From positions 248,001 to 312,000 of the forward strand of contig NZ_CP084261.1 of assembly GCF_022879575.1 (NCBI RefSeq): 64,000 nt of DNA, in the 5' to 3' direction. Of the stretch, positions 34,784 to 43,360 are shown piece by piece; within the stretch, counting starts at the first letter, position 1, and each line of letters starts with the position of its first letter. Source of the DNA: Caballeronia sp. SL2Y3 (GTDB lineage Bacteria > Pseudomonadota > Gammaproteobacteria > Burkholderiales > Burkholderiaceae). The position numbers and the translations under genes were made by a program. The notes under the pieces were generated by a model, which was given only the letters and a program-made list of their open reading frames with translations, was not told the origin of the DNA and searched no databases.

Positions 34784-35170
34784 TAAGGCTCCTAAGAGTT
34801 CCCACCTGACGGCCAATTCCGCAAAGTGTCCCAACAGAGACGCCGGGACGGCAGAAATGGGGCCGAAAAGAACCATTTCAAGTCCCGCCGTGCCGCCGTG
34901 CCTGGTGCAAACGCTTGAGGCCCGGTGTGCACTGCTCGGACGTCCACAGTCCAGCTGCGAATTCGTCCGCGCCGACTCCGCTGTGGCTGGGAAAGCGACT
35001 CTCTTCGGAAATCCAAGAGGGATGGTCCTGCCTTCGATAGATCTGTACTGCGCTCGAATCCCTCTGCATAACGTTTCGGAAAGGTGACCGCGACAAGGGT
35101 TCTCCTTGAGCGTATGGAAGCGTAAGTTTGCGGATAGTGTCACCAATGGTGCTGGCGAGATGTTTATGCC
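34784..35170. other. Gap without a supportable gene
   Basis: About 390 bases carrying the promoter of the acidic 107-aa gene. Short open frames exist on both strands but none resembles a protein. GC is lower than average, as elsewhere in this insertion. Confidence 0.45.
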
Positions 35171-35182
35171 GTGGCGTCCTGC

Positions 35183-35464
35183 ACGCAGCCGGTGGTCTAT
35201 GAGTTTCCGAACTTCAAGACGCCGACGCTGCTCCTGATCGGCGACAAAGACACGACGGCCATCGGCAAGGATCTCGCGCCGCCCGACATTCGCGCGACGC
35301 TCGGGCGTTATCCCGAATTGGCGAAACAGGCGAAGGAGCGGATTCCGAACGCGACGCTCGTCGAGTTTCCGGACGCCGGTCACGCGCCGCAGATGCAGGA
35401 GCCGGCGGTGTTTCATAAGGCGTTGTTGGACGGCCTCGCGGCGCGTCATCCGAAAGCCGAATGA
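35183..35464 (+). pseudogene. Duplicated 3' end of the hydrolase gene (copy C)
   Basis: It encodes TQPVVYEFPNFKTPTLLLIG through KALLDGLAARHPKAE and a stop, i.e. the last quarter of the alpha/beta hydrolase with the catalytic Asp and His but without the nucleophile, so it cannot be active alone. The 264-base match to 32136-32399 is nearly perfect over its last 220 bases. Homology starts abruptly at ACGCAGCC; upstream sequence is unrelated. It ends 5 bases from the MATE gene stop, where normal synteny resumes. Confidence 0.85.
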
Positions 35465-35468
35465 TGCT

Positions 35469-36863
35469 TCACCGCGATTCGCCCGCGCACGACGCCCGCT
35501 CGACCGAAGGCAGTTGAACCAGCAGCGTGACGCCTCGCGCGACCATGAAAACGGTGAGCGCGAGCCATAGCCCGTGATTGCCGAGCGCGCCCGTGAAGAC
35601 CCACGCCGCGAGCAGAAAGATGACGGCCGATGCGGCCATCGCGCGCATCAGTTCGCGCGTGCCGGTCGCGCCGATGAACACGCCGTCGAGCTGGAAGCCG
35701 GCGACGGACACGAGCGGCAGAATCGCCGCCCACGGCAGGAAGCGCAGCGCCGCCGCGCGCACGGCCGCCTGATCGGTCAGCCGCGCGATGATCCATTCGC
35801 CGCCCAGCCAATAGACGACGGCAAAGCCCGCCGCGCCGATGGCGGACCACAGCATCGTCACCTTGACGGCCTGACGGAACGCGTGCCGGTCGCGCGCACC
35901 GGCGGCCGCGCCGACCAGCGCTTCGGCGGCGTGCGCGAAGCCGTCGAGCCCGAATGCCATGAAGGTCTGGAAATTCAGCAGAAGGGCATTCGCGGCGAGA
36001 ATCGTGTCGCCCTGACGCGCGCCCACGTGCGCGAACCAGCCGAACGCGCCGAGCAGGCACAGCGTGCGCACGAAGATGTCGCGGTTGAGGGCGACGAGGC
36101 GCCTGATCGCGCGTGCATCGATCAAACTGCGGAGCGCGAGCGGCGGCAAGCCAGGCTCGCGCAGACGCCAGAGGATCGCGAGACCGAACGCGAAGCCGCA
36201 AAAGTCCGCGAAGGCGGTTGCCGCGCCAATGCCCTCAATGCCCCAGCCGAAGCGATACACGAAGAGCAGCACCGCGACGATGTTCGCCGCGTTGATCAAC
36301 ACCTGCGTCGCGAGCGCGAGCCTCACGCGCTGGCAGCCCAGCAGATAGCCGAGCACCGCGTAGTTGCCGAGCGCGAACGGCGCGGCCCAGATGCGCGCGT
36401 GGCAATACGCGCTCGCCGTCTGCTGCACGGCCGCGCTGCCGCCGAGCGCGGCGAGCGCATAGCGGATGATCGGCGCTTGCAGCGCGAGCACGGCCACGCC
36501 GATCGCGAGCGCCAGCATCAGCGCGCGCAGCACGTGTGCGCGCAGCGCGGCGGCATCGCGCGCGCCGAACGCCTGCGCCACCAATCCCGTCGTGCCCATG
36601 CGCAGAAAGCCGAAGCCCCAGAACACGAAGCTGAAGACGAGGCCGCCGAGCGCCACGCCGCCCAGATACTGCGGGCCGTCGAGATGGCCGGCGACGGCGG
36701 TATCGACCGCGCCGAGAATCGGCTGCGTCAGATTCGCGAGGACGATGGGAAAGGCGAGCGTCAGGACGCGGCGATGCCAGTGTGTGGGCAGGACGGCGCG
36801 TTGCGAGGAATCGTCGGGAGCGGTCAAGTGGGCTTCGAAGGGCGTCGGTGGGAAACGCGACAT
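35469..36863 (-). CDS. MATE-family multidrug/cation efflux transporter
   Basis: 464 aa, about 12 membrane segments. It starts LTLAFPIVLANLTQPILGAV DTAVAGHL, a DinF/NorM-type beginning, with GTTGLVAQAFGARD, ALGNYAVLGYLLGCQRVRLA and LLNFQTFMAFGLDGFAHAAE further on. It exports cationic drugs or metabolites in exchange for H+ or Na+. ATG 36863 is preferred over 36890. It is divergent from ynfA-like across 77 bases. Confidence 0.9.
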   Translation of the reverse strand: MSRFPPTPFEAHLTAPDDSSQRAVLPTHWHRRVLTLAFPIVLANLTQPILGAVDTAVAGHLDGPQYLGGVALGGLVFSFVFWGFGFLRMGTTGLVAQAFGARDAAALRAHVLRALMLALAIGVAVLALQAPIIRYALAALGGSAAVQQTASAYCHARIWAAPFALGNYAVLGYLLGCQRVRLALATQVLINAANIVAVLLFVYRFGWGIEGIGAATAFADFCGFAFGLAILWRLREPGLPPLALRSLIDARAIRRLVALNRDIFVRTLCLLGAFGWFAHVGARQGDTILAANALLLNFQTFMAFGLDGFAHAAEALVGAAAGARDRHAFRQAVKVTMLWSAIGAAGFAVVYWLGGEWIIARLTDQAAVRAAALRFLPWAAILPLVSVAGFQLDGVFIGATGTRELMRAMAASAVIFLLAAWVFTGALGNHGLWLALTVFMVARGVTLLVQLPSVERASCAGESR

Positions 36864-36940
36864 TGTCGTCAGCGCGCGGCGACGGCGCAACGTCCGAGCC
36901 CAGCCGATAATGCGAATCCAGTCAGCGCCTTCGCCCTTCG

Positions 36941-37258
36941 ATGAGAACTTTCCTGCTGTATGTCGTGACCGCGATAGCCGAAATCGCGGGCTGCTATTTC
37001 CCGTATCGATGGCTCAAAGGCGGCGGCTCGCCGTGGCTGATCGTGCCGGGCGCGCTGTCGCTCGCGCTTTTCGCGTGGCTCTTGACCTTGCACGATGCCG
37101 CCGCCGGACGCGTCTACGCGGCGTATGGCGGCGTCTATATCGGCGTGGCAATTGCGTGGCTGTGGGCGGTCGAGCGCATCCGGCCGAGCGCGTGGGACGT
37201 GGCAGGCGCGGCGATCGCGCTCGTCGGTATGTGCGTGATCGCCTTCCAGCCGCGTTGA
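36941..37258 (+). CDS. ynfA: YnfA/UPF0060 family small membrane protein
   Basis: 105 aa with four membrane helices: [60 protein letters not shown] and [27 protein letters not shown] and AAYGGVYI are UPF0060 signatures; the fold is DMT/SMR-like. Members have been linked to small-molecule efflux. Short and complete. Confidence 0.9.
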   Translation: MRTFLLYVVTAIAEIAGCYFPYRWLKGGGSPWLIVPGALSLALFAWLLTLHDAAAGRVYAAYGGVYIGVAIAWLWAVERIRPSAWDVAGAAIALVGMCVIAFQPR

Positions 37259-37273
37259 CGCGTCACGTCGGCA

Positions 37274-38296
37274 TCACGCTTCGAGCGCGAGCAGCGCGAA
37301 GGTCGCGAGCCAGTGCTCGCCCATGTAGTCGCCCGCGACGTGTTCGATGCCGGACGCGAGATGCTCGGCGGCGCTCGCCGTAAGCACGGCGACGCGCGCA
37401 TCGCCGGGCGGCAGCGCCCGCGCGATCGTGCGCTGGCACCACGCGCGGCTCAGGTTCAGGCCGTCGAGGTGCGCGAGCTTGCCGTCGCTGCGGTCCGTGA
37501 CCGTTGCGGGCACGAAGAGCGTCGCAGGTTCCCGGTCGGCGAGGCGCGGCAGGAAGGCATCGAGCCAGCCGGCGAAGCGCGCTTCGGGCAGAACGTGGCG
37601 CATGAGCACCGCTTCCATCAGCGCAGGCGACAGAAACTCGTCGCCCGCAGGCTCCCACGCCTGACATCCCGCGTCGTTCTCGAACCAGCGCCTGGCGGTC
37701 TCGACGAGCAGCCGTTCGAACGACGCATTGCCGACGGCGCGCGCGTAGCCGAGCGAAAGCGTCAGCGCGAACGCCATGTTGAAATGCGTGCCCACGCGCA
37801 GCGGATACGTCGACTTAGGCAGGAACTCCGTGAAGCGATCGACGAACGCATCCGCGAGCGGTTGCAGCGTGCGCGCCCAGCGCGCGCCGTCGTCCGATTG
37901 CATCGCGTGCAACTGGCCCGCGAGCGCCAGCAGCCACGCCCAGCCGTACGGCCGCTCGAAACCACGCGAGGCGGGCCGTTGCAGATAAGCGACTTCGGCG
38001 GCGACATTCGCCTCGGTGAAATGCTCGTCGATGACCGCGCGAATGCGCCCGGCTTCGGCCAGGCCGGGAAAGCGGTCGAAGAGGCGCGCAATCAGCCAGT
38101 AGCCGTGCACGCACGAATGCCAGTCGAAGCTGCCGTAGAAGATCGGATGCAGCGCGCGCGGGCTTTGCGCGTCGGCATTGCTCGCCAGCACGTGATCGAG
38201 CTTGTTGGGGTACTCGCGCGTCAAATGGCCGAGCGCCACTTGCGCGAACTTCGACGCGAGCGCGGCGTCGAGCGTGACCGGTTTCTGCTTGTCCAT
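37274..38296 (-). CDS. DUF2891-family protein
   Basis: 340 aa soluble protein. Conserved stretches are HLTREYPNKLDHVL, HPIFYGSFDWHSCVHGYWLI, PYGWAWLLALAGQLHAM, RVGTHFNMAFALTLSLGYAR and GDEFLSPALMEAVLMRHVLP. The His/Trp-rich YGSFDWHSCVHG motif suggests an (alpha/alpha) barrel with a metal or sugar-binding site. No biochemical function is known to me. Convergent with ynfA. Confidence 0.88.
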   Translation of the reverse strand: MDKQKPVTLDAALASKFAQVALGHLTREYPNKLDHVLASNADAQSPRALHPIFYGSFDWHSCVHGYWLIARLFDRFPGLAEAGRIRAVIDEHFTEANVAAEVAYLQRPASRGFERPYGWAWLLALAGQLHAMQSDDGARWARTLQPLADAFVDRFTEFLPKSTYPLRVGTHFNMAFALTLSLGYARAVGNASFERLLVETARRWFENDAGCQAWEPAGDEFLSPALMEAVLMRHVLPEARFAGWLDAFLPRLADREPATLFVPATVTDRSDGKLAHLDGLNLSRAWCQRTIARALPPGDARVAVLTASAAEHLASGIEHVAGDYMGEHWLATFALLALEA

Positions 38297-38336
38297 GCAA
38301 ACCTCGCGTTTCCGTTATCCGATTCGGCCTGAAACC

Positions 38337-38369
38337 GAGACTTTATCGATAAATGCTCGATAAAGTCTC
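38337..38369. repeat. Perfect 13-base inverted repeat in a promoter region
   Basis: GAGACTTTATCGA (38337-38349) and TCGATAAAGTCTC (38357-38369) are perfect complements around TAAATGC. It lies in the 311-base divergent region between the DUF2891 and KgtP-like genes, 41 bases from the DUF2891 start. No T-run on either side, so an operator is more likely than a terminator. The rest of this region holds no gene. Confidence 0.75.
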
Positions 38370-38607
38370 TCATTGGGGAAATCACCTAGCCGTGTGCGAC
38401 AAGAACGCCGCTCGTCCGCCGCCCGCCGTGCCTACACTCGTTGCAAGCTGCCGGAAAGCGCTTCGCGCCGATCACGCGACACGCGGTTTGGCGCGCCGGC
38501 GTGCCGACGCGTCGTTTAAACTTGCGCCCGAACGCCGAGAGAGCGTTCCGTCCCGGCTCGTGCGCCGGGCTTGCCATACGAACGAGACAAAAGAGTTCAC
38601 CACAAAC

Positions 38608-39903
38608 ATGACCGATCTTCCCCAATACACCGCAGAGGACACCCGGCGACGCGTTTTCGCCATCGTCGGCGCATCGTCGGGCAATCTCGTCGAGTGGTTC
38701 GACTTCTATATCTATTCCTTTCTCGCGCTGTACTTCTCGGCCGCGTTCTTCCCCGGAAGCAATCCGACCGTCCAACTGCTCAACACGGCGGGCGTGTTCG
38801 CGGCGGGCTTCCTGATGCGTCCGATCGGCGGCTGGCTGTTCGGCCGGATCGCCGACAAGCACGGCCGCCGCAACGCGATGATGATCTCCGTGCTGATGAT
38901 GTGCGGCGGCTCCCTCGTCATCACCTTTCTGCCGACTTACGCGAGCATCGGCGCGTGGGCGCCGCTCCTGCTCTTGATCGCGCGGCTGTTTCAGGGGTTG
39001 TCGGTGGGCGGCGAATACGGCACGAGCGCCACGTATATGAGCGAAGTGGCGCTGCGCGGCCGGCGCGGGTTCTTCGCGTCATTCCAGTACGTGACGCTGA
39101 TCGGCGGGCAGCTCGCCGCGCTGCTGGTGCTCGTCATCCTCCAGTTTTTTCTGTCGACGGAAGAACTCAAGGCGTGGGGTTGGCGCATTCCCTTTTTCGT
39201 CGGCGCCTGCGCGGCGCTCGTGTCGCTGTATCTGCGCCGCTCGCTGAATGAAACCACGACCGCCGAAATCCGCGAGCGCAAGGAAGCCGGCACGCTCGCC
39301 GGGCTGATGCAGCACAAGCGCGCGTTCATGACCGTGGTCGGCTTCACGGCGGGCGGCTCTCTCATCTTCTACACGTTCACCACGTACATGCAGAAGTATC
39401 TGGTCAACACGGCGGGCATGCACGCGAAGACCGCGAGCAACGTGATGACGGTCGCGCTCCTCGTCTATATGCTGTTGCAACCGGTGTTCGGCGCGCTGTC
39501 GGACCGCATCGGCCGCCGCCAGTCGATGCTGTGGTTCGGCGCGCTCGCCACGCTGTGCACCGTGCCGCTGCTGCACGCGCTACGCGACGTGACGAGTCCG
39601 GTCATGGCATTCGTGCTCGTCGTCGCGGCGCTCGCCATCGTGAGCTTTTATACGTCGATCAGCGGTCTCATCAAGGCCGAGATGTTTCCGCCGGAAGTGC
39701 GTGCGCTGGGCGTAGGGCTTTCGTATGCGGTGGCGAACGCGGTGTTCGGCGGATCGGCGGAGTATGTCGCGCTCAAGTTCAAGACGGAGGGCATGGAGTC
39801 CGGCTTCTACTGGTATGTGACGGTGATGTGCGCCATCTCGCTCCTGGTCTCGTGGCGGATGATGGACCCGAGCAAGGAAGGGTATCTGCGCAACGAACCG
39901 TAA
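38608..39903 (+). CDS. kgtP: MFS metabolite:H+ symporter (KgtP-like)
   Basis: 431 aa, 12 membrane segments. [84 protein letters not shown] and [18 protein letters not shown] are typical of alpha-ketoglutarate permease and close relatives. It imports a dicarboxylate or 2-oxoglutarate with protons. The ATG at 38608 begins the conserved sequence; the frame open upstream is not coding. Substrate specificity is by resemblance. Confidence 0.88.
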   Translation: MTDLPQYTAEDTRRRVFAIVGASSGNLVEWFDFYIYSFLALYFSAAFFPGSNPTVQLLNTAGVFAAGFLMRPIGGWLFGRIADKHGRRNAMMISVLMMCGGSLVITFLPTYASIGAWAPLLLLIARLFQGLSVGGEYGTSATYMSEVALRGRRGFFASFQYVTLIGGQLAALLVLVILQFFLSTEELKAWGWRIPFFVGACAALVSLYLRRSLNETTTAEIRERKEAGTLAGLMQHKRAFMTVVGFTAGGSLIFYTFTTYMQKYLVNTAGMHAKTASNVMTVALLVYMLLQPVFGALSDRIGRRQSMLWFGALATLCTVPLLHALRDVTSPVMAFVLVVAALAIVSFYTSISGLIKAEMFPPEVRALGVGLSYAVANAVFGGSAEYVALKFKTEGMESGFYWYVTVMCAISLLVSWRMMDPSKEGYLRNEP

Positions 39904-40143
39904 GCTTTCTGCCGCGTCCGGACCGGCGCGGCATTCTCAATCCGGCGCGCCCGGCGCGGACATCCAAGTCCGCCCGGCTTGCCGATGACGGTAGTATGGT
40001 GTTTTATGCGGTATGTATCGGTAGACGACGCGCCGGGCCCGGCGCGCGGTGGCAATCGGAAACAGGATAAGCATGCGCGCGGCCGGATCGCGCGCTACAG
40101 CGAGGCGCGGCGTGTTGCGGCGCGGCCTGCAGGGAGCCTGTCC

Positions 40144-40818
40144 ATGGAAGATTTCGACGAAACGTTGTTTGTCGTCTGGCGATCGAACCTGAACGTTCTG
40201 GTCGGTTCGCCTGGCGGCGCGGCGCGTCTGGCGCGCATGATGAACTTCTCGCCGTCGTTCATGAAGCTCATCGTCGCGGGTCAACGGGACTTCAACGAGG
40301 AGTTCGTGCGCGGCATCGAACTGGTGTCCGGCCTGCCGCCTCACTGGATGGACGAGCGCCGCAATGCCGCCGACGTGCCCGCCGAAGTCAAGCGCGCGCT
40401 CGACGAGGAAAGACCGTTCGCCGTCTTTCGCGGCACCGCGCACCCCGCGCCGAAGCGCTCGGTGCTGCGCGGCCCCGAGCCGCTTCTCTCGCAGACGGAA
40501 GCCACGCGGCGCGTCGCCGATCTCGCGCAGCAGCAGGCCGAGGTCAACCGGCGCGATCTGCTTTTCAGGAAGAATCGCGAACTGCTGTCACAGGATTTGC
40601 GCCGGCTGGAGCGCCAGCTCGGATTGCTGCAAGTGGAGCCGATGCTGCCGCGAGCCGACGAACTCATCGCCTCCGATCGCATGAGCGAAGCCGCGAAGGC
40701 TGATCTCTCCGGGCGGCTCGAACAGATCGACAAGCACGTGAAGCTGTTGCATCAGCACGTCGAGAAACTCGTCGCGCTGCTTTCGACGCCGGACGAGCCC
40801 GGTCCGAACGACAGCTGA
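40144..40818 (+). CDS. Hypothetical protein with helical N-domain and C-terminal coiled coil
   Basis: 224 aa starting MEDFDETLFVVWRSNLNVLV. The N-terminal 70 residues (GGAARLARMMNFSPSFMKLI, then GIELVSGLPPHWMDERR) look like a degenerate Cro/C1-type HTH, as in putative phage-repressor-like proteins. A linker precedes a long coiled coil (LSQDLRRLERQLGLLQVEP; LEQIDKHVKLLHQHVEKLVA). Could be a nucleoid- or regulator-type protein. No named family recognised. Confidence 0.7.
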   Translation: MEDFDETLFVVWRSNLNVLVGSPGGAARLARMMNFSPSFMKLIVAGQRDFNEEFVRGIELVSGLPPHWMDERRNAADVPAEVKRALDEERPFAVFRGTAHPAPKRSVLRGPEPLLSQTEATRRVADLAQQQAEVNRRDLLFRKNRELLSQDLRRLERQLGLLQVEPMLPRADELIASDRMSEAAKADLSGRLEQIDKHVKLLHQHVEKLVALLSTPDEPGPNDS

Positions 40819-40819
40819 A

Positions 40820-40981
40820 TTACTTCTTCGCTTTCTTATCCTCGCCCGGCGATTCCGGCTCAGGATGCACCGCGATCGGATCGCTGGCCGGGAACGTCTC
40901 TTCGAGGGCTTCGTCGAGCAAGTCCTCCTCGTTCGCCGGGTTCTGCTCTTTCGTCGCTTCGGTCTGGCGTGGCTGGGTCAT
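40820..40981 (-). CDS. Small conserved acidic protein (53 aa)
   Basis: MTQPRQTEATKEQNPANEED, then LLDEALEETFPASDPIAVHP and a Lys-rich end (GEDKKAKK). The DEALEETFPASDP core is a recurrent short motif in small proteins of Burkholderiales and rhizobia; function unknown. It ends 1 base after the opposing gene's stop. Probably disordered. Confidence 0.7.
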   Translation of the reverse strand: MTQPRQTEATKEQNPANEEDLLDEALEETFPASDPIAVHPEPESPGEDKKAKK

Positions 40982-41030
40982 GGCGCGCTCCGCGATGTGA
41001 ATCGGACGTCTCAATATAGCAGTCGCGCCG

Positions 41031-42095
41031 TCAGCGCGCCCACCGGTAGTCCGCTGGGCGCACGCCTGTCCATTTGCGAAACGCGCGCCGGAACGCGCTC
41101 GGTTCCGAGAAGCCGAGCGCGGCGGCGATCTCCGGAATGGTCTCGTTAGTGTCCGCGAGACGCGAGATCGCGAGGTCGCGGCGCAACGCATCCTTGATCG
41201 ACTGAAGCGTCAGCCCTTCCTGTTTCAGACGCCGCCGCAGCGTGGCTTCGGCCATATTCAGCGACAGCGCCATGCAATCGGCATCCGGCCAGTCGGCGGG
41301 CGCAGTCTCGCGCAGGCGCTTGCGGATGCGCGCCGCGAGCGACTCGGGATTGCGATACTTCACGATGAAGTTCGCGGGCGCGTCGCGCAGAAACGTTTTC
41401 AGTGTCGATGCCGTCTGCACCACGGCAAGCGCCGCGCACTCCGGCGCGAGATCGACATAGCTTTGCGGCTGATCGAAGCGCATGGCGTCGCAGAACATCA
41501 GGCGGTATTCGTCGCTGTCGTGCGGCTCCGCACAGCGAAGGTTCGCGGCGAGCACCGGAATGCGCCGCCCGACGAGCCAGCACAGCAAGCCATACACGAG
41601 GATAAAGCCGGTCGCGTAGGCGAACATCGTCTTCGGCGCGTGCGCGTCGCGCAGCACGATCCGCACGCGCTTCTCGTCGATGTGCGGCTCGAACGTCAAC
41701 TCGTCGAGCACGAGCCGCATGAAAGCCGCGATACGTCCCAGCGCCTGCGCGCCGTCGCGTGCGCCGAGCGCCGCCTGCGACATCAGCACGAAGCTGCCGC
41801 GCCGCATCGGGTGCGGGTCCTGGCCGAAGAATTCGTCGTCGAGCGCGTCGGCTATCGCGTGCCACAGCCGGCCGTACTGCGCGGGCGAAACGCGGGCGCG
41901 CGGCGAATCCAGCATCGCCGGCGCGATGCCCGCTGCATCGAGCAACGTCGCGCGCGCCATGCCGCGCGCTTCGGCGCACCGCAGCGCCGCGTCGACGAGA
42001 CTGACGGCGATCGAATCGCGCTCGAATTCTCTTCTGCGGATTGGGGTTGTCACTAGGTGGCGAAAGCGTTCAGTTAGCGTGATCGTTCTGGTCAT
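41031..42095 (-). CDS. AraC-family transcriptional regulator (OruR/ArgR-like sensor domain)
   Basis: 354 aa. The long N-terminal sensor (ARVSPAQYGRLWHAIADALD; HPMRRGSFVLMSQAALGARD) is of the arabinose-binding-like type seen in OruR-type regulators. The C-terminal double HTH reads RRDLAISRLADTNETIPEIA and ALGFSEPSAFRRAFRKWTGV. Divergent from the acyl-CoA dehydrogenase gene over 100 bases, so it is the likely activator of the acd-acs pair. Confidence 0.9.
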   Translation of the reverse strand: MTRTITLTERFRHLVTTPIRRREFERDSIAVSLVDAALRCAEARGMARATLLDAAGIAPAMLDSPRARVSPAQYGRLWHAIADALDDEFFGQDPHPMRRGSFVLMSQAALGARDGAQALGRIAAFMRLVLDELTFEPHIDEKRVRIVLRDAHAPKTMFAYATGFILVYGLLCWLVGRRIPVLAANLRCAEPHDSDEYRLMFCDAMRFDQPQSYVDLAPECAALAVVQTASTLKTFLRDAPANFIVKYRNPESLAARIRKRLRETAPADWPDADCMALSLNMAEATLRRRLKQEGLTLQSIKDALRRDLAISRLADTNETIPEIAAALGFSEPSAFRRAFRKWTGVRPADYRWAR

Positions 42096-42195
42096 CGGCC
42101 GGGCGCGGACGATTGCCTAGACTTGCGGAGCGCCCGCCGCTGACCGGCGAGCCAGTGTATCCGAACGACTGACGAGGCCATTTGCGAGTTCAACC

Positions 42196-43332
42196 ATGAT
42201 CGACAGTTTTCTCACCGAAGAGCAGCGCATGATCCGCGATGCGGCGCGCCAGTTCTCGGCTGAAGTGCTCGCGCCGAACGCGGGCCAATGGGACAAAGAC
42301 GGCGCGATTCCCGACGCCGTCGTGCGGCAGTTGGGCGAACTCGGCCTGCTCGGCATGATCGTGCCGGCGGAACTCGGCGGCACCTACAGCGACTACACCG
42401 CCTACGCGCTCGCGATGGAGGAAATCGCCGCCGGCTGCGCGTCGTGCGCGACGATGATGAGCGTGCACAACTCCGTCGGCTGCGGGCCGATTCTCGCGTA
42501 CGGCACCGACGCGCAAAAGGCCGAATGGCTGCCGAAGCTCGCGAGCGGCGAAGTGATCGGCGCGTTCTGCCTGACCGAGCCGCAAGCCGGCTCCGAGGCG
42601 AACAACCTGCGCGTGCGCGCGGTCGAGCGCGACGGACAGTGGATCATCTCGGGCAGCAAGCAGTTCGTGACGAACGGTCGGCGCGCGGGCGTGGCCATCG
42701 TGTTTGCCGTGACGGACCCGGAGGCGGGCAAGCGCGGCATTTCGGCGTTCATCGTGCCGAAGAACACGCCGGGTTTCAATGTCGGACCGCCCGAGCACAA
42801 GCTCGGCATCCGCGCATCGGATACGTGTCCGATCACCTTGGACGACTGCGCCATTCCCGCCGCGAACCTGCTCGGCGCGCGCGGCGAGGGGCTCAAGATC
42901 GCGCTGTCGAATTTGGAAGGCGGGCGCATCGGGATTGCGGCGCAGGCGCTCGGAATCGCGCGCGCGGCCTTCGATGCAGCGCGCGCCTACTCGCGCGATC
43001 GCGTGCAGTTCGGCAAGCCGATCCGCGAGCATCAGTCGGTCGCGAACATGCTCGCCGACATGCAGACGCAGATCAACGCCGCGCGGCTTCTGGTGCTGCA
43101 CGCGGCGCGCATGCGCACGGAGGGCGTGCCGTGTCTGTCGGAGGCGTCGCAGGCGAAGCTGTTCGCATCCGAGATGGCCGAGCGCGTGTGCTCGGACGCG
43201 ATCCAGATTCACGGCGGCTACGGCTATCTTCAGGACTACCCGGTGGAGCGGAATTATCGCGATGCGCGCATCACGCAGATTTACGAAGGCACGAGCGAAG
43301 TCCAGCGCATGGTGATTGCGCGCAATGTCTAG
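42196..43332 (+). CDS. Acyl-CoA dehydrogenase
   Basis: 378 aa, full length. FAD/substrate motifs: [57 protein letters not shown] helix ([20 protein letters not shown]) and the catalytic-Glu end [31 protein letters not shown]. It desaturates a short or branched acyl-CoA, passing electrons to ETF. With the acyl-CoA synthetase 28 bases on, it forms a two-step activation/oxidation unit under the divergent AraC regulator. Confidence 0.92.
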   Translation: MIDSFLTEEQRMIRDAARQFSAEVLAPNAGQWDKDGAIPDAVVRQLGELGLLGMIVPAELGGTYSDYTAYALAMEEIAAGCASCATMMSVHNSVGCGPILAYGTDAQKAEWLPKLASGEVIGAFCLTEPQAGSEANNLRVRAVERDGQWIISGSKQFVTNGRRAGVAIVFAVTDPEAGKRGISAFIVPKNTPGFNVGPPEHKLGIRASDTCPITLDDCAIPAANLLGARGEGLKIALSNLEGGRIGIAAQALGIARAAFDAARAYSRDRVQFGKPIREHQSVANMLADMQTQINAARLLVLHAARMRTEGVPCLSEASQAKLFASEMAERVCSDAIQIHGGYGYLQDYPVERNYRDARITQIYEGTSEVQRMVIARNV

Positions 43333-43360
43333 CGGCATAGAAAAGGAGACAGGAGACGCC

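Noticed and set aside
40019..40143. Upstream extension of the hypothetical gene from 39979
   Set aside because: The extra N-terminal residues are Arg/Ala-rich without conservation-like pattern; the Met at 40144 starts the structured region.
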